Below, one piece after another: positions 8,025 through 16,304 of a stretch of 48,101 nucleotides of DNA. The DNA comes from Candidatus Kaiserbacteria bacterium (GTDB taxonomy: Bacteria > Patescibacteriota > Minisyncoccia > Phycocordibacterales > Phycocordibacteraceae), in contig JACRFL010000015.1 in the NCBI GenBank assembly GCA_016217905.1, forward strand, positions 1 to 48,101. Direction: 5' to 3'. The notes under the pieces were generated by a model. It made no database searches, had not been told where the DNA came from, and was given only the letters and a program-made list of their open reading frames with translations. The position numbers were made by a program, and so were the translations under genes. Every line of letters starts with the position of its first letter. Position 1 is the first letter of the stretch.

Positions 8025-8107
8025 GCGGCGCACAATATCATGTTTCTCGTATTCGTGTTATAAAAATCTCGTGCCCGCCTACGTTAAAACTGCGACGGGG
8101 CAAGCAT

Positions 8108-8180
8108 GGCGGTTATGGTGTAATGGTTAACACTGGAGCTTGTGGAGCTCTCGATTCGGGTTCAATTCCCGATAACCGCC
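8108..8180 (+). tRNA. tRNA-His(GTG), CCA not encoded
   Basis: G-1 GCGGTTA...GGAGC-TTGTGGA-GCTCT...TAACCGC C; extra 5' G diagnostic of tRNA-His. Confidence 0.94.
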
Positions 8181-8213
8181 CCCGTTTTTGGCGTGATACT
8201 ATGTTATGTGCGG

Positions 8214-8852
8214 ATGAAGAGTTTGCTTCTCGGTATTGTGGTGATTATCATCGCGGGTTTCGGAGGGCTCGTGTACCGCAATGCGCTCGAATATTCGGCA
8301 CGGCCGATCGCCTGTCCGGTCGACGCGCTCGTGTGTCCCGACGGCACGTCGGTCTCTCGCGAAGGGATGTCGTGCACATTCCCCGCCTGTCCGCCGCCGA
8401 ATGTCTCGCTTTTGGGCGTCGGCATCTCGTTCGCGCTCCCGGGCAGCTTTGAGGAGAGCGAACTTCCGGATGCCGCGAGCATCGCCGCGTACGCGTCAGC
8501 GAGCGCGGACTCACTTTCGGGCGCCGCAATCGTGATTCGCCGCTACGCGATCGCGGCGTCCTCGACCGCGCTTGCGACCATAGAGCAAACGGCACTACGC
8601 GGCACATCCGGGGTGCCGGTCGGTGCAGTGGCGTTTTCTTCCACAGTGCTCGACAATCGCCGCTTCACGATCGTCTCGATTGAACGCTTCGAGGGCGTGG
8701 TCGACACAGCGTACTACCTCGCGCGCGGCGCGGACGTGCTGCGCTTCGACGCGATCGACCGGGGCGTCGCGGTTTGGACCGATTCGAATCTCGATACTTC
8801 GACGCTCCCGGCGCACGCGGCGCTCCGGAAACTTCTCGCAACCTTGCAGTGA
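8214..8852 (+). CDS. Membrane-anchored protein with Cys-rich CPVDALVCPDGTSV motif
   Basis: N-terminal TM helix, then CP..VCPDGTSVSREG..CTFPACP. Confidence 0.75.
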   Translation: MKSLLLGIVVIIIAGFGGLVYRNALEYSARPIACPVDALVCPDGTSVSREGMSCTFPACPPPNVSLLGVGISFALPGSFEESELPDAASIAAYASASADSLSGAAIVIRRYAIAASSTALATIEQTALRGTSGVPVGAVAFSSTVLDNRRFTIVSIERFEGVVDTAYYLARGADVLRFDAIDRGVAVWTDSNLDTSTLPAHAALRKLLATLQ

Positions 8853-8908
8853 GAGTAGCGCGGCGGTGTATACTGGGGATAGCTTTACTCCGTAATCGAT
8901 TTTCCCAC

Positions 8909-9712
8909 ATGAACAACGATTTTTTCAGCAGCATATTCAACAATGGCGTCATGCGCGTTGCGGTTGTCGGCGTCCTCGCCATTCTCGCACTCTTCCTGCT
9001 CGCGCAGACGATAGCCGTCGCAGGGGATTTCGGCCGACCGGGCGCTCCGGCGACCGACACCATCACTGTACAGGGCGACGGTCAGGCGACGATGGCGCCG
9101 GATGTCGCGCGCGTTTCCTTCACGGTGCAACACACCTCGCCGACGGTTGTCGATGCTCAGGCCGCGACCACCAAGCAGGCGAATGCGGCGCTCGCTTTCG
9201 TCACAAGCCAGGGCGTTGCGGAAAAAGACGTGAAGACGCTCTCTTACAACATCTCTCCGCAATACTCATATCCGAACCCCTGTACGGGCGGGGCACTCTG
9301 CCCGGACTACAACCGCGCGCCAAAGATCACCGGCTATCAGGTCTCCGAGACTATTCAGGTGACGGCGCGCGATCTCTCCGCGGTCGGCGCGCTCCTCGGC
9401 GGGCTCGGGAAGCTCGGAGTGCAGAATGTAAGCGGCCCCTCCTTCGCGCTTGATGACGCGACGGCCGGCTACGCTGCCGCCCGCGCCGACGCTATCGCAA
9501 AGGCGAAGGCGCAGGCGGCGCTGCTTGCGGGTCAGCTCGGCGTCTCGCTCAAGAAGATCGTGAACTTCAGCGAGTCCTCGGGCGGATATCCGTACCCGAT
9601 GATGTACGGCATGGGCGGCGGCATATCCGAGTCGAAAGCCGCGACGCCGGAAGTGCCGGTCGGGGAGAATACGTATCGCGCGTCGGTCTCGATCACCTAC
9701 GAGATCCGCTGA
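8909..9712 (+). CDS. SIMPL domain (DUF541) protein
   Basis: ITVQGDGQATMAPDVARVSFTVQ...KAKAQAALLAGQLGVSLKKIVNFSES; TM anchor. Confidence 0.92.
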   Translation: MNNDFFSSIFNNGVMRVAVVGVLAILALFLLAQTIAVAGDFGRPGAPATDTITVQGDGQATMAPDVARVSFTVQHTSPTVVDAQAATTKQANAALAFVTSQGVAEKDVKTLSYNISPQYSYPNPCTGGALCPDYNRAPKITGYQVSETIQVTARDLSAVGALLGGLGKLGVQNVSGPSFALDDATAGYAAARADAIAKAKAQAALLAGQLGVSLKKIVNFSESSGGYPYPMMYGMGGGISESKAATPEVPVGENTYRASVSITYEIR

Positions 9713-9714
9713 AT

Positions 9715-9776
9715 TGACGCGTTCGGGGTGTTATAGTATGCTCTCGGTATAGAGAGCCCGCGGGGCTTTTTTATTT
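9715..9776 (+). promoter_or_regulatory. Promoter TTGACG-17-TATGCT followed by short terminator-like hairpin
   Basis: TTGACGcgttcggggtgttatagTATGCT, then AGCCC-GCG-GGGCT-TTTTTATTT before secE. Confidence 0.65.
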
Positions 9777-9792
9777 GACTGACGATATCTTC

Positions 9793-9978
9793 ATGATCTC
9801 ACCTCTCACCTACCTGAAGCATGTCCGCGAAGAGTTCGCTCACATCGTCTGGCCGACGAATCGGACGGCGGTCGCGCACACGCTCGTCGTTCTCTTTATT
9901 GCGGCGGCCATCGCGCTTCTCGTCAGCCTGCTGGATTACGTCCTGAACCTGTCGGTAAGCCGCATCGCGGGCGGCTAA
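9793..9978 (+). CDS. secE: Preprotein translocase SecE
   Basis: YLKHVREEFAHIVWPTNRTAVAHTLVVL; directly upstream of nusG. Confidence 0.92.
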   Translation: MISPLTYLKHVREEFAHIVWPTNRTAVAHTLVVLFIAAAIALLVSLLDYVLNLSVSRIAGG

Positions 9979-9982
9979 TCTT

Positions 9983-10624
9983 ATGGACACGACCCAACCC
10001 TTGCACAGCGGTGAGATGGATCTGCCGGAAGAGATCGGCATGGCGGACATTGCACCCTCAGTGCGCAAAGAGATTCGCGACGAGACCGTGCCGAAGTCGG
10101 AGGACGCGCGCTGGTACACCATCCACACCTACGCCGGCTACGAGAATGCTGTGGAGCGCAATTTGAAGCAACGTATAGAATCACTCGGTATGGAAGGGAA
10201 GATATTCGACGTGGTTGTCCCGACCGAGAAGAAGATCAGGGTGAAGGCAGGAAAGCGCGTAATCGAAGAAGAGAAGATCTATCCGGGCTATATCCTCGTG
10301 CGGATGATTGTGGACGATGATTCATGGTTCGTGGTGCGCAATACGCCCCGCGTGACGGGCTTCGTCGGAAGTGGCAATACGCCGGTCCCGATGGAGGAGT
10401 CAGAGGTCGCGGGCCTCATGAAGCGTATGACGGCCGAGGCGCCGAAGCACCGCATCGACCTCGTGAAGGATGATCCTATCGTCATCAGCGACGGCCCATT
10501 CAAGGATCTCGAGGGCAAGGTGGGAGAAATCGATGAGAGCCGCGGCAAGGTGAAGGTCATGGTTTCGATGTTCGGGCGCGAAACGCCGGTCGAGCTTGAT
10601 TTCTTGCAGGTGCGCAAACTCTAA
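9983..10624 (+). CDS. nusG: Transcription termination/antitermination protein NusG
   Basis: WYTIHTYAGYENAVERNLKQRI...VYPGYILVRM-like, VRNTPRVTGFVGSG, KOW domain. Confidence 0.97.
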   Translation: MDTTQPLHSGEMDLPEEIGMADIAPSVRKEIRDETVPKSEDARWYTIHTYAGYENAVERNLKQRIESLGMEGKIFDVVVPTEKKIRVKAGKRVIEEEKIYPGYILVRMIVDDDSWFVVRNTPRVTGFVGSGNTPVPMEESEVAGLMKRMTAEAPKHRIDLVKDDPIVISDGPFKDLEGKVGEIDESRGKVKVMVSMFGRETPVELDFLQVRKL

Positions 10625-10642
10625 GGTAGAGTCACATTCACT

Positions 10643-11062
10643 ATGGCTACCGTTGTAAAGAAGATAAAACTCCAGATTCCGGGCGGCGCTGCGACGCCGG
10701 CGCCTCCGGTCGGCACCGCGCTCGGCCCTGCCGGCGTGAATATCGGCCAGTTCGTGACCCAGTTCAACGCGGCGACACAGGATAAGCGGGGGAGCATCAT
10801 CCCGATCGAGCTCTCGGTCTACGACGACCGCTCCTTTACTTTCGTCATGAAGAATCCGCCGGCTTCGCGCCTTATCCTCAAGGCGCTCGGTATTGAGAAG
10901 GGTTCAAGCAAGGCGAAGGAGACGAAGGTAGGCACCATCACGAAGGCACAGATCGCGGCGATTGTTGAAGAGAAGATGCCGGATATGAACGCGAGCTCCG
11001 CCGAAGCGGCGGCGCGTACAATCGCGGGCACAGCGCGGAGCATGGGCGTGGAAGTGAAATAG
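10643..11062 (+). CDS. rplK: 50S ribosomal protein L11
   Basis: [31 protein letters not shown]...[16 protein letters not shown]. Confidence 0.98.
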   Translation: MATVVKKIKLQIPGGAATPAPPVGTALGPAGVNIGQFVTQFNAATQDKRGSIIPIELSVYDDRSFTFVMKNPPASRLILKALGIEKGSSKAKETKVGTITKAQIAAIVEEKMPDMNASSAEAAARTIAGTARSMGVEVK

Positions 11063-11065
11063 TTT

Positions 11066-11593
11066 TTATTTTCGATCGAGTGTGTAGAAACGGTGAGGGG
11101 GAACTCCCGCACCGTTTTCTTCTGAAATCATCCTGAACTCTTGTTCGTACGGAGGGAAGAACGTATCGGCATCAGCTTCATCATCAACAAGGGTGAGGTA
11201 CACGCGATTCGCGTAGGGAAGTGCGGCAGCATAAAGCTCGCCGCCGCCGATAACAAACATTTCATCGGAGCCCGGTGCGCGCGCCGCAGCGGCGCGCGCT
11301 ACCTCAAGCGAGTCAACCACGACCGCGCCCGACGCTTTATAGTCCGCCCGTCGCGTCACGACGATATTAGTGCGGTTCGATAACGGCCGGAATTTCTCCG
11401 GCAGGGATTCCCAGGTTTTACGGCCCATGATGACTGGATGTCCCATCGTGAGCTCCTTAAATCGCCGCATATCTTCGGGTAGGTGCCAGAGCAGTTGGCC
11501 GCTTTTCCCTAATTCTCTATTCTTCCCGATTGCGGCGATGAGCGAAATGCGCCTCGAACTATATTCTGTGTCAATATCTGTACCTTTTGGCAT
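11066..11593 (-). CDS. folA: Dihydrofolate reductase
   Basis: ISLIAAIGKNRELGKSGQLLWHLPEDMRRFKELTMGHPVIMGRKTWESL...VIGGGELY. Confidence 0.95.
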   Translation of the reverse strand: MPKGTDIDTEYSSRRISLIAAIGKNRELGKSGQLLWHLPEDMRRFKELTMGHPVIMGRKTWESLPEKFRPLSNRTNIVVTRRADYKASGAVVVDSLEVARAAAARAPGSDEMFVIGGGELYAAALPYANRVYLTLVDDEADADTFFPPYEQEFRMISEENGAGVPPHRFYTLDRK

Positions 11594-11611
11594 TTCCCGT
11601 ATACTAGCAGG

Positions 11612-12175
11612 ATGTCAGTTATCGGCATCCACGAAGTCGTCCGAAGGATCAAAGAAGACAATTTGATCACCGGTCTCGCCGGACGCGATCTCTCCAACCC
11701 GGAAGGGACGGGCATTGATCTGCGTCTCGGAGCGGTGCACAAAATGACGGAGGGCGGTGCGTATATTGAAGCCGACGGTCCCGCAGGCCTCGGGAAGCGC
11801 AGCGGCGTAAAGACGGAAGAACTCTATCGCCTCAAAGAAGGTGAGGTACAGGACGAACTCATAATCGAACCCGGCGAATACTATCTCGTGCAGACAGCCG
11901 AAACCGTGCACACGCCGCTCGACCTTATGCCGATGGCGTATCCGAGGAGTTCTCTCTTTCGTGCAGGACTGCTCTTGCTCGCAACAAAGACCGACCCCGG
12001 GTATGAGGGACAGCTCACCTTCGGCCTTACGAACTTGAGTTCCTTTCCGGTGAAGCTCCAGCTCGGTGCGCGCATCTGCAACATTGTGTTCCATAAGATC
12101 GAGGGCGATGCCATCGGCTATCGCGGACAACACCAGGGCGGCCGCGTCTCGCACGGAGAGGAAACCCAAGTTTAG
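11612..12175 (+). CDS. dCTP deaminase/dUTPase-family protein (paralog 1)
   Basis: GTGIDLRLGAV...PRSSLFRAGL...TDPGYEGQLTFGLTNLS. Confidence 0.85.
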   Translation: MSVIGIHEVVRRIKEDNLITGLAGRDLSNPEGTGIDLRLGAVHKMTEGGAYIEADGPAGLGKRSGVKTEELYRLKEGEVQDELIIEPGEYYLVQTAETVHTPLDLMPMAYPRSSLFRAGLLLLATKTDPGYEGQLTFGLTNLSSFPVKLQLGARICNIVFHKIEGDAIGYRGQHQGGRVSHGEETQV

Positions 12176-12177
12176 GT

Positions 12178-12774
12178 ATGTTCCTATCTGACAATGACAT
12201 CAAGAAGGGGCTTAAGGATGGTAGCATCGTCATCCACCCGTTCAATTCGAAGCATCTGCAGCCGGTGAGCTACGACGTCACGCTCGGAAATGAATTTGAG
12301 GTAAACAACCGTCATGCGATGACTGCCATTGATACCGTGAACAAAATTTATCCGGAGACCCGCACGGTGAAAGTAAAAGACGGCAAGGCGTTCATCCTCC
12401 ACCCGGGCGAGAGTGTGCTCGGCAAACAGCGCGAGTTCATCGGCGTTGATCGGAATCACCTCATCATCCTCTCCGGCAAATCGTCGCTTGCACGCGTCGG
12501 ACTTGTGGTGCACAACACCGCGATGCTCTTCAATCCGTGCCACTATTTCTATCCGACGTTCGAACTGGTGAATACGAACAACGTACCGATCGTGTTGCGG
12601 CCCGGCATGACCATCGCCCAACTCCTGTTCGCTCGGCTCACGGGCCCGGCGGGACGGACCTATAAGGAAACGGGACGGTATGGCGCAAAAAACTCGAACC
12701 ATTTCGCTCAGGAACGGGGAATCGCCCCAAAGAAAAAGCCGGCTAAAAAGAAAGCGGCGAAGAAAAGGAAATAA
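12178..12774 (+). CDS. dcd: dCTP deaminase (paralog 2)
   Basis: MFLSDNDIKKGLKDGSIVIHPFNSKHLQPVSYDVTLGNEF...SGKSSLARVGLVVH; Lys-rich C-terminal tail. Confidence 0.85.
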   Translation: MFLSDNDIKKGLKDGSIVIHPFNSKHLQPVSYDVTLGNEFEVNNRHAMTAIDTVNKIYPETRTVKVKDGKAFILHPGESVLGKQREFIGVDRNHLIILSGKSSLARVGLVVHNTAMLFNPCHYFYPTFELVNTNNVPIVLRPGMTIAQLLFARLTGPAGRTYKETGRYGAKNSNHFAQERGIAPKKKPAKKKAAKKRK

Positions 12775-12784
12775 TTTCACTCGT

Positions 12785-13768
12785 ATGAAAAAACGCCATC
12801 CCGAATACCAGTACCTCGACCTCGTTCGCGACACGCTTGAGAACGGAGAGAAGCAGGTGGATGCGGGGACGGGCGTAAAGACCTACAGCGTCTTCGGGAG
12901 GCAGATCCGTTTTGATCTGTCACATGGGTTGCCGCTCCTCACGACGAAGAAGGTGTACTGGAACGGCGTGCTCCACGAGCTCTACTGGTTCCTCTCAGGT
13001 CAATCCAACATCAAATATCTCGTGGATAACAACGTTCATATTTGGGACGACTACCCCTACAAGATCTACAAAGAAAAGGTGGCGAAGGGGAAGGAGCCTG
13101 AACTCACGAAGGAGACATTCATAGAGAAAATAGCCAAGAGCGCCGCATTCGCGAAAAAGCACGGAGAACTCCGCCATATTTATGGCGAGCTCTGGCGGCG
13201 CTGGCCGGCGGAGGGCAAGCGGACCGTGGATCAGCTCGGCTGGGTGATAGAAGAGCTCCGGAAGGATCCGGATGCGCATAACACGATCGTTACCGCGTGG
13301 AATCCGCACTATCTCTACAGCATGGCGAAGCCGGGCGAAGGCGTGCGATTCCCGATCTGTCACAACCTGTACCAGGTAAACGTCAAGCACGGGAAGGTGT
13401 GTTTACAGCTGTATCAGCGGAGCGCCGATATATTTCTCGGCGTGCCGTTCAACATCGCAAGCTACGCGCTCCTCACGATGATCATTGCGAAGATACTCGG
13501 CCGCGAGCCGGGCGAATTCGTCCATACGTTCGGCGACCTGCATGTGTACGAGAATCACCGCGCACAAGCGAAAGAACAGCTTGCGCGCAAGCCGCGACCC
13601 TTCCCGAAAGTGAAGTTCACGAAGTCGTTCAAGACGCTCGATTCATTCCGCCCGGGATTCGTCGAGCTCGTCGATTACGATCCGCATCCGCCGATCAAAG
13701 CGGAATTAGCGGTCGTCGGCGGCTACAACGAGAAACTGCACCGCGCTAAGAAAAAGACTAAACGATAA
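12785..13768 (+). CDS. thyA: Thymidylate synthase
   Basis: LLTTKKVYWNGVLHELYWFLSGQSNIKYL..., FPICHNLYQ catalytic Cys, QRSADIFLGVPFNIASYALL, FGDLHVYENH. Confidence 0.96.
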   Translation: MKKRHPEYQYLDLVRDTLENGEKQVDAGTGVKTYSVFGRQIRFDLSHGLPLLTTKKVYWNGVLHELYWFLSGQSNIKYLVDNNVHIWDDYPYKIYKEKVAKGKEPELTKETFIEKIAKSAAFAKKHGELRHIYGELWRRWPAEGKRTVDQLGWVIEELRKDPDAHNTIVTAWNPHYLYSMAKPGEGVRFPICHNLYQVNVKHGKVCLQLYQRSADIFLGVPFNIASYALLTMIIAKILGREPGEFVHTFGDLHVYENHRAQAKEQLARKPRPFPKVKFTKSFKTLDSFRPGFVELVDYDPHPPIKAELAVVGGYNEKLHRAKKKTKR

Positions 13769-13771
13769 CTT

Positions 13772-15037
13772 ATGGATCTTTACAAACACATTCGAAAAGA
13801 GGACCGCGAGATATATCGCGCGGTCGTGGGAGAAGAGAAACGACAGAAGGAGGGGCTGGAGTTGATCCCATCCGAGAACTACGTCTCGCGTGCGGTGAAG
13901 GAGGCGATGGCGTCGTCCTTGACGAACAAATATTCGGAAGGGTATCCGGGCAGGCGCTACTACGGCGGGCAGGAGTTTACGGATAAGGTGGAAGCGCTCG
14001 CCATCGAGCGCGCGAAGAAACTTTTTGGTGCGGCGTATGCAAACGTCCAGCCCTTGGGCGGCGCGAACGCGAACATCGCGATGTATTTTGCTCTCCTGCA
14101 ACCCGGCGACACGATCCTCGGCATGGACCTCTCGCACGGCGGGCACCTGACCCACGGCCATCCGGTCACGTACCTCACTAAGATATTCAACTTCCAGCGG
14201 TACAAAATGAAGAACATCGAGACCGGCGAGATCGACTACGACGACATGCGCCGCGTCGCGAAGAAGATTAAGCCGAAGATTATTCTTGCTGGTTTCTCGG
14301 CGTATCCGCGTGAGCTCAATTATAAGAAATTCGTAAGCATCGCACGCGAGGTGGGAGCTCTCGCGGTGATGGATATCGCGCACATTGCGGGTCTTATTGC
14401 AGGGAAAGCAGCTAAGAATCCGTTTGACGATGGCTTCGACGTTATGACCACGACGACGCACAAAACGCTCCGCGGTCCGCGCGGCGGGATGATTTTGGTA
14501 CACAAGGATGAAGAAATAGCGAAGAAGATAGATAAGGCGGTCTTCCCCGGGTTTCAGGGCGGCCCGCATATGCACCAGATTGCGGCAAAGGCCGTCGCCT
14601 TCGGCGAGGCGCTCCGGCCGTCGTTTAAAAAATATGCGAAGCAGATCATTGCAAATACCAAAGCGATGGAAAAAGTGTTTAAAAAGCATGCCGCGCGGAT
14701 GATCACCGGCGGTTCCGACAATCACCTTATCCTGCTCGACGTGTGGACCTCCTTTGGCATCTCGGGCGGCGAGGCGGAGAAACTCCTCGATAGGGCCGGC
14801 ATCACGCTCAACAAGAACGCGATCGCCGACGATACGCGCAAACCGATGGATCCTTCCGGCATCCGCTTCGGCACGCCAGCCTTGACGACACGCGGCTTCA
14901 AGGAAAAAGAAGCGGCGCAGGTCGCGGAGATTATGATTGAGGTTCTCACCAAGCGCGATGAGGCGGCGGTGAAGCGCGCAAAACAAGAGATAAAGAAACT
15001 CGCACTCTCGCATCCTATTCCTGAATCGTTCCGGTAG
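13772..15037 (+). CDS. glyA: Serine hydroxymethyltransferase
   Basis: LELIPSENYVSRAVKEAMAS..NKYSEGYPGRRYYGG...MTTTTHKTLRGPRGG. Confidence 0.98.
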   Translation: MDLYKHIRKEDREIYRAVVGEEKRQKEGLELIPSENYVSRAVKEAMASSLTNKYSEGYPGRRYYGGQEFTDKVEALAIERAKKLFGAAYANVQPLGGANANIAMYFALLQPGDTILGMDLSHGGHLTHGHPVTYLTKIFNFQRYKMKNIETGEIDYDDMRRVAKKIKPKIILAGFSAYPRELNYKKFVSIAREVGALAVMDIAHIAGLIAGKAAKNPFDDGFDVMTTTTHKTLRGPRGGMILVHKDEEIAKKIDKAVFPGFQGGPHMHQIAAKAVAFGEALRPSFKKYAKQIIANTKAMEKVFKKHAARMITGGSDNHLILLDVWTSFGISGGEAEKLLDRAGITLNKNAIADDTRKPMDPSGIRFGTPALTTRGFKEKEAAQVAEIMIEVLTKRDEAAVKRAKQEIKKLALSHPIPESFR

Positions 15038-15063
15038 CGTTATACACAGAACTCAGTTATGCG

Positions 15064-15092
15064 TTGTAATTTCGTTACAGAAAGGTTATTCT
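15064..15092 (+). promoter_or_regulatory. Promoter of the Panacea gene
   Basis: TTGTAA-17 nt-TATTCT, 8 nt before ATG 15101. Confidence 0.6.
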
Positions 15093-15100
15093 TTTCATAT

Positions 15101-15616
15101 ATGGGGCCTGCGGTCCTTCCCCTTCTGGAAGTGCAACTTGATGAGCGTCTGTATAAGAACGCGGTTTTGTATTTCATTAAGTACTGCAACAATAAATATT
15201 TGGGCGTTACGAAACTCAACAAACTTCTCTATTATCTCGATTTCATCTCATATCGAGACCGGGGCAAGTCTTTCACCGGCGACACGTACATCCATGACCA
15301 ATACGGACCGGTTCCTGCTTCTATAGGCGAAGTTCTTACGACTCTCAAAAGCGATGGAGCAATTGATGCTTTGGCTGTGTCTTATAAAGATGGCGAAAAA
15401 ATTCAATTTGAAATTAGTGACGCCACTCAATTTGATGAAAAGATATTTTCAAAAGAACAAAAAGGGCTTTTAAAGTCCATATGTGATGAGTTCGGAAGCT
15501 GGCCAACCGAGAAAATTGTTGCACAAACTCATCTTGAAGCCCCGTGGTTCTATTCGAAGCCCTATCAAATAGTCGATTACGAGTACGCGCGCGACATCGA
15601 CTTTTTTAAGAAATAA
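15101..15616 (+). CDS. Panacea-domain (DUF4065/SocA-like) protein, putative antitoxin
   Basis: KYCNNKYLGVTKLNKLLYYLDFISYRDRGKSFTGDTYIHDQYGPVPASIGEVLTTL. Confidence 0.88.
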   Translation: MGPAVLPLLEVQLDERLYKNAVLYFIKYCNNKYLGVTKLNKLLYYLDFISYRDRGKSFTGDTYIHDQYGPVPASIGEVLTTLKSDGAIDALAVSYKDGEKIQFEISDATQFDEKIFSKEQKGLLKSICDEFGSWPTEKIVAQTHLEAPWFYSKPYQIVDYEYARDIDFFKK

Positions 15617-15625
15617 ATTCCCGTT

Positions 15626-16015
15626 ATGGCGTGGGTACTTGTCGAGCGGGAACAGTTTGTGCGTATGTGCGACAAGATTGAGGTTTCTGAAATTGTTCGT
15701 GATTTTATTCGGACTTGGGCACCCTCCGTTAGTCGATACGAAATACCATCTCAAAAACTCATTTACCGCTCGCCGAATAATCGCTATGAAGCATGGAATG
15801 CGCGTATCCCGAATCCAAACAGCAATAAAGGTAAACGTGGTGGATACCGTCTGGTATTTTTTCTTGACCTACAGACCGCTACTGTTAATCTTGATTTTAT
15901 AGAAGAGCGCGACAATCTTGGTTATAAAAATGAAGGGCATCACAAAAAAGATGGATACAACGCGTATATCTCAGAAGTGAAAAAAGAACTCGCTAGACGC
16001 GACCCTTTGTCATAA
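15626..16015 (+). CDS. Putative toxin, RelE/ParE-like fold suggested
   Basis: Starts 9 nt after the Panacea gene; ARIPNPNSNKGKRGGYRLVFFLDLQTATVNLDFIEERD resembles the RelE-type gKrGGyRv..y core. Confidence 0.6.
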   Translation: MAWVLVEREQFVRMCDKIEVSEIVRDFIRTWAPSVSRYEIPSQKLIYRSPNNRYEAWNARIPNPNSNKGKRGGYRLVFFLDLQTATVNLDFIEERDNLGYKNEGHHKKDGYNAYISEVKKELARRDPLS

Positions 16016-16247
16016 GTTTTTGGTACCTTTCAAACAAAAATTCAAGGCGGGTGGATTCGGAAGGGAAAGGTTTGGTAATGCCGTAGGCGCGGTCGAGCGC
16101 GTGGCGCGCATCGAGCAAGTCCTTCGGCATAGCATTCGGGTCGTAGAGGTCGACGAGCGTCGCACCTGGGTGCGCGGCACGCGCATCCACGCCATACGCA
16201 TGAGCGAAGCCAGCCGCACGGTCGCGTACTTCGTTCCAGGTGAGCAT
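15993..16247 (-). pseudogene. Remnant of an MmeI-like DNA methyltransferase (apparent internal deletion)
   Basis: LTWNEVRDRAAGFAHAY resembles the MmeI-family N-terminus; LVDLYDPNAMPKDLLDARHALDRAYG..FPSESTRLEFLFERYQKLM resembles its C-terminus. Confidence 0.6.
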
Positions 16248-16304
16248 GCAAGAATTATATATAATACCTTCGCTTCATTCTAGGAAACGGCTATACTGCA
16301 GGAG

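Noticed and set aside
13706-15013. 435-aa minus-strand ORF
   Set aside because: Antisense shadow of glyA, which is unambiguous on the plus strand.
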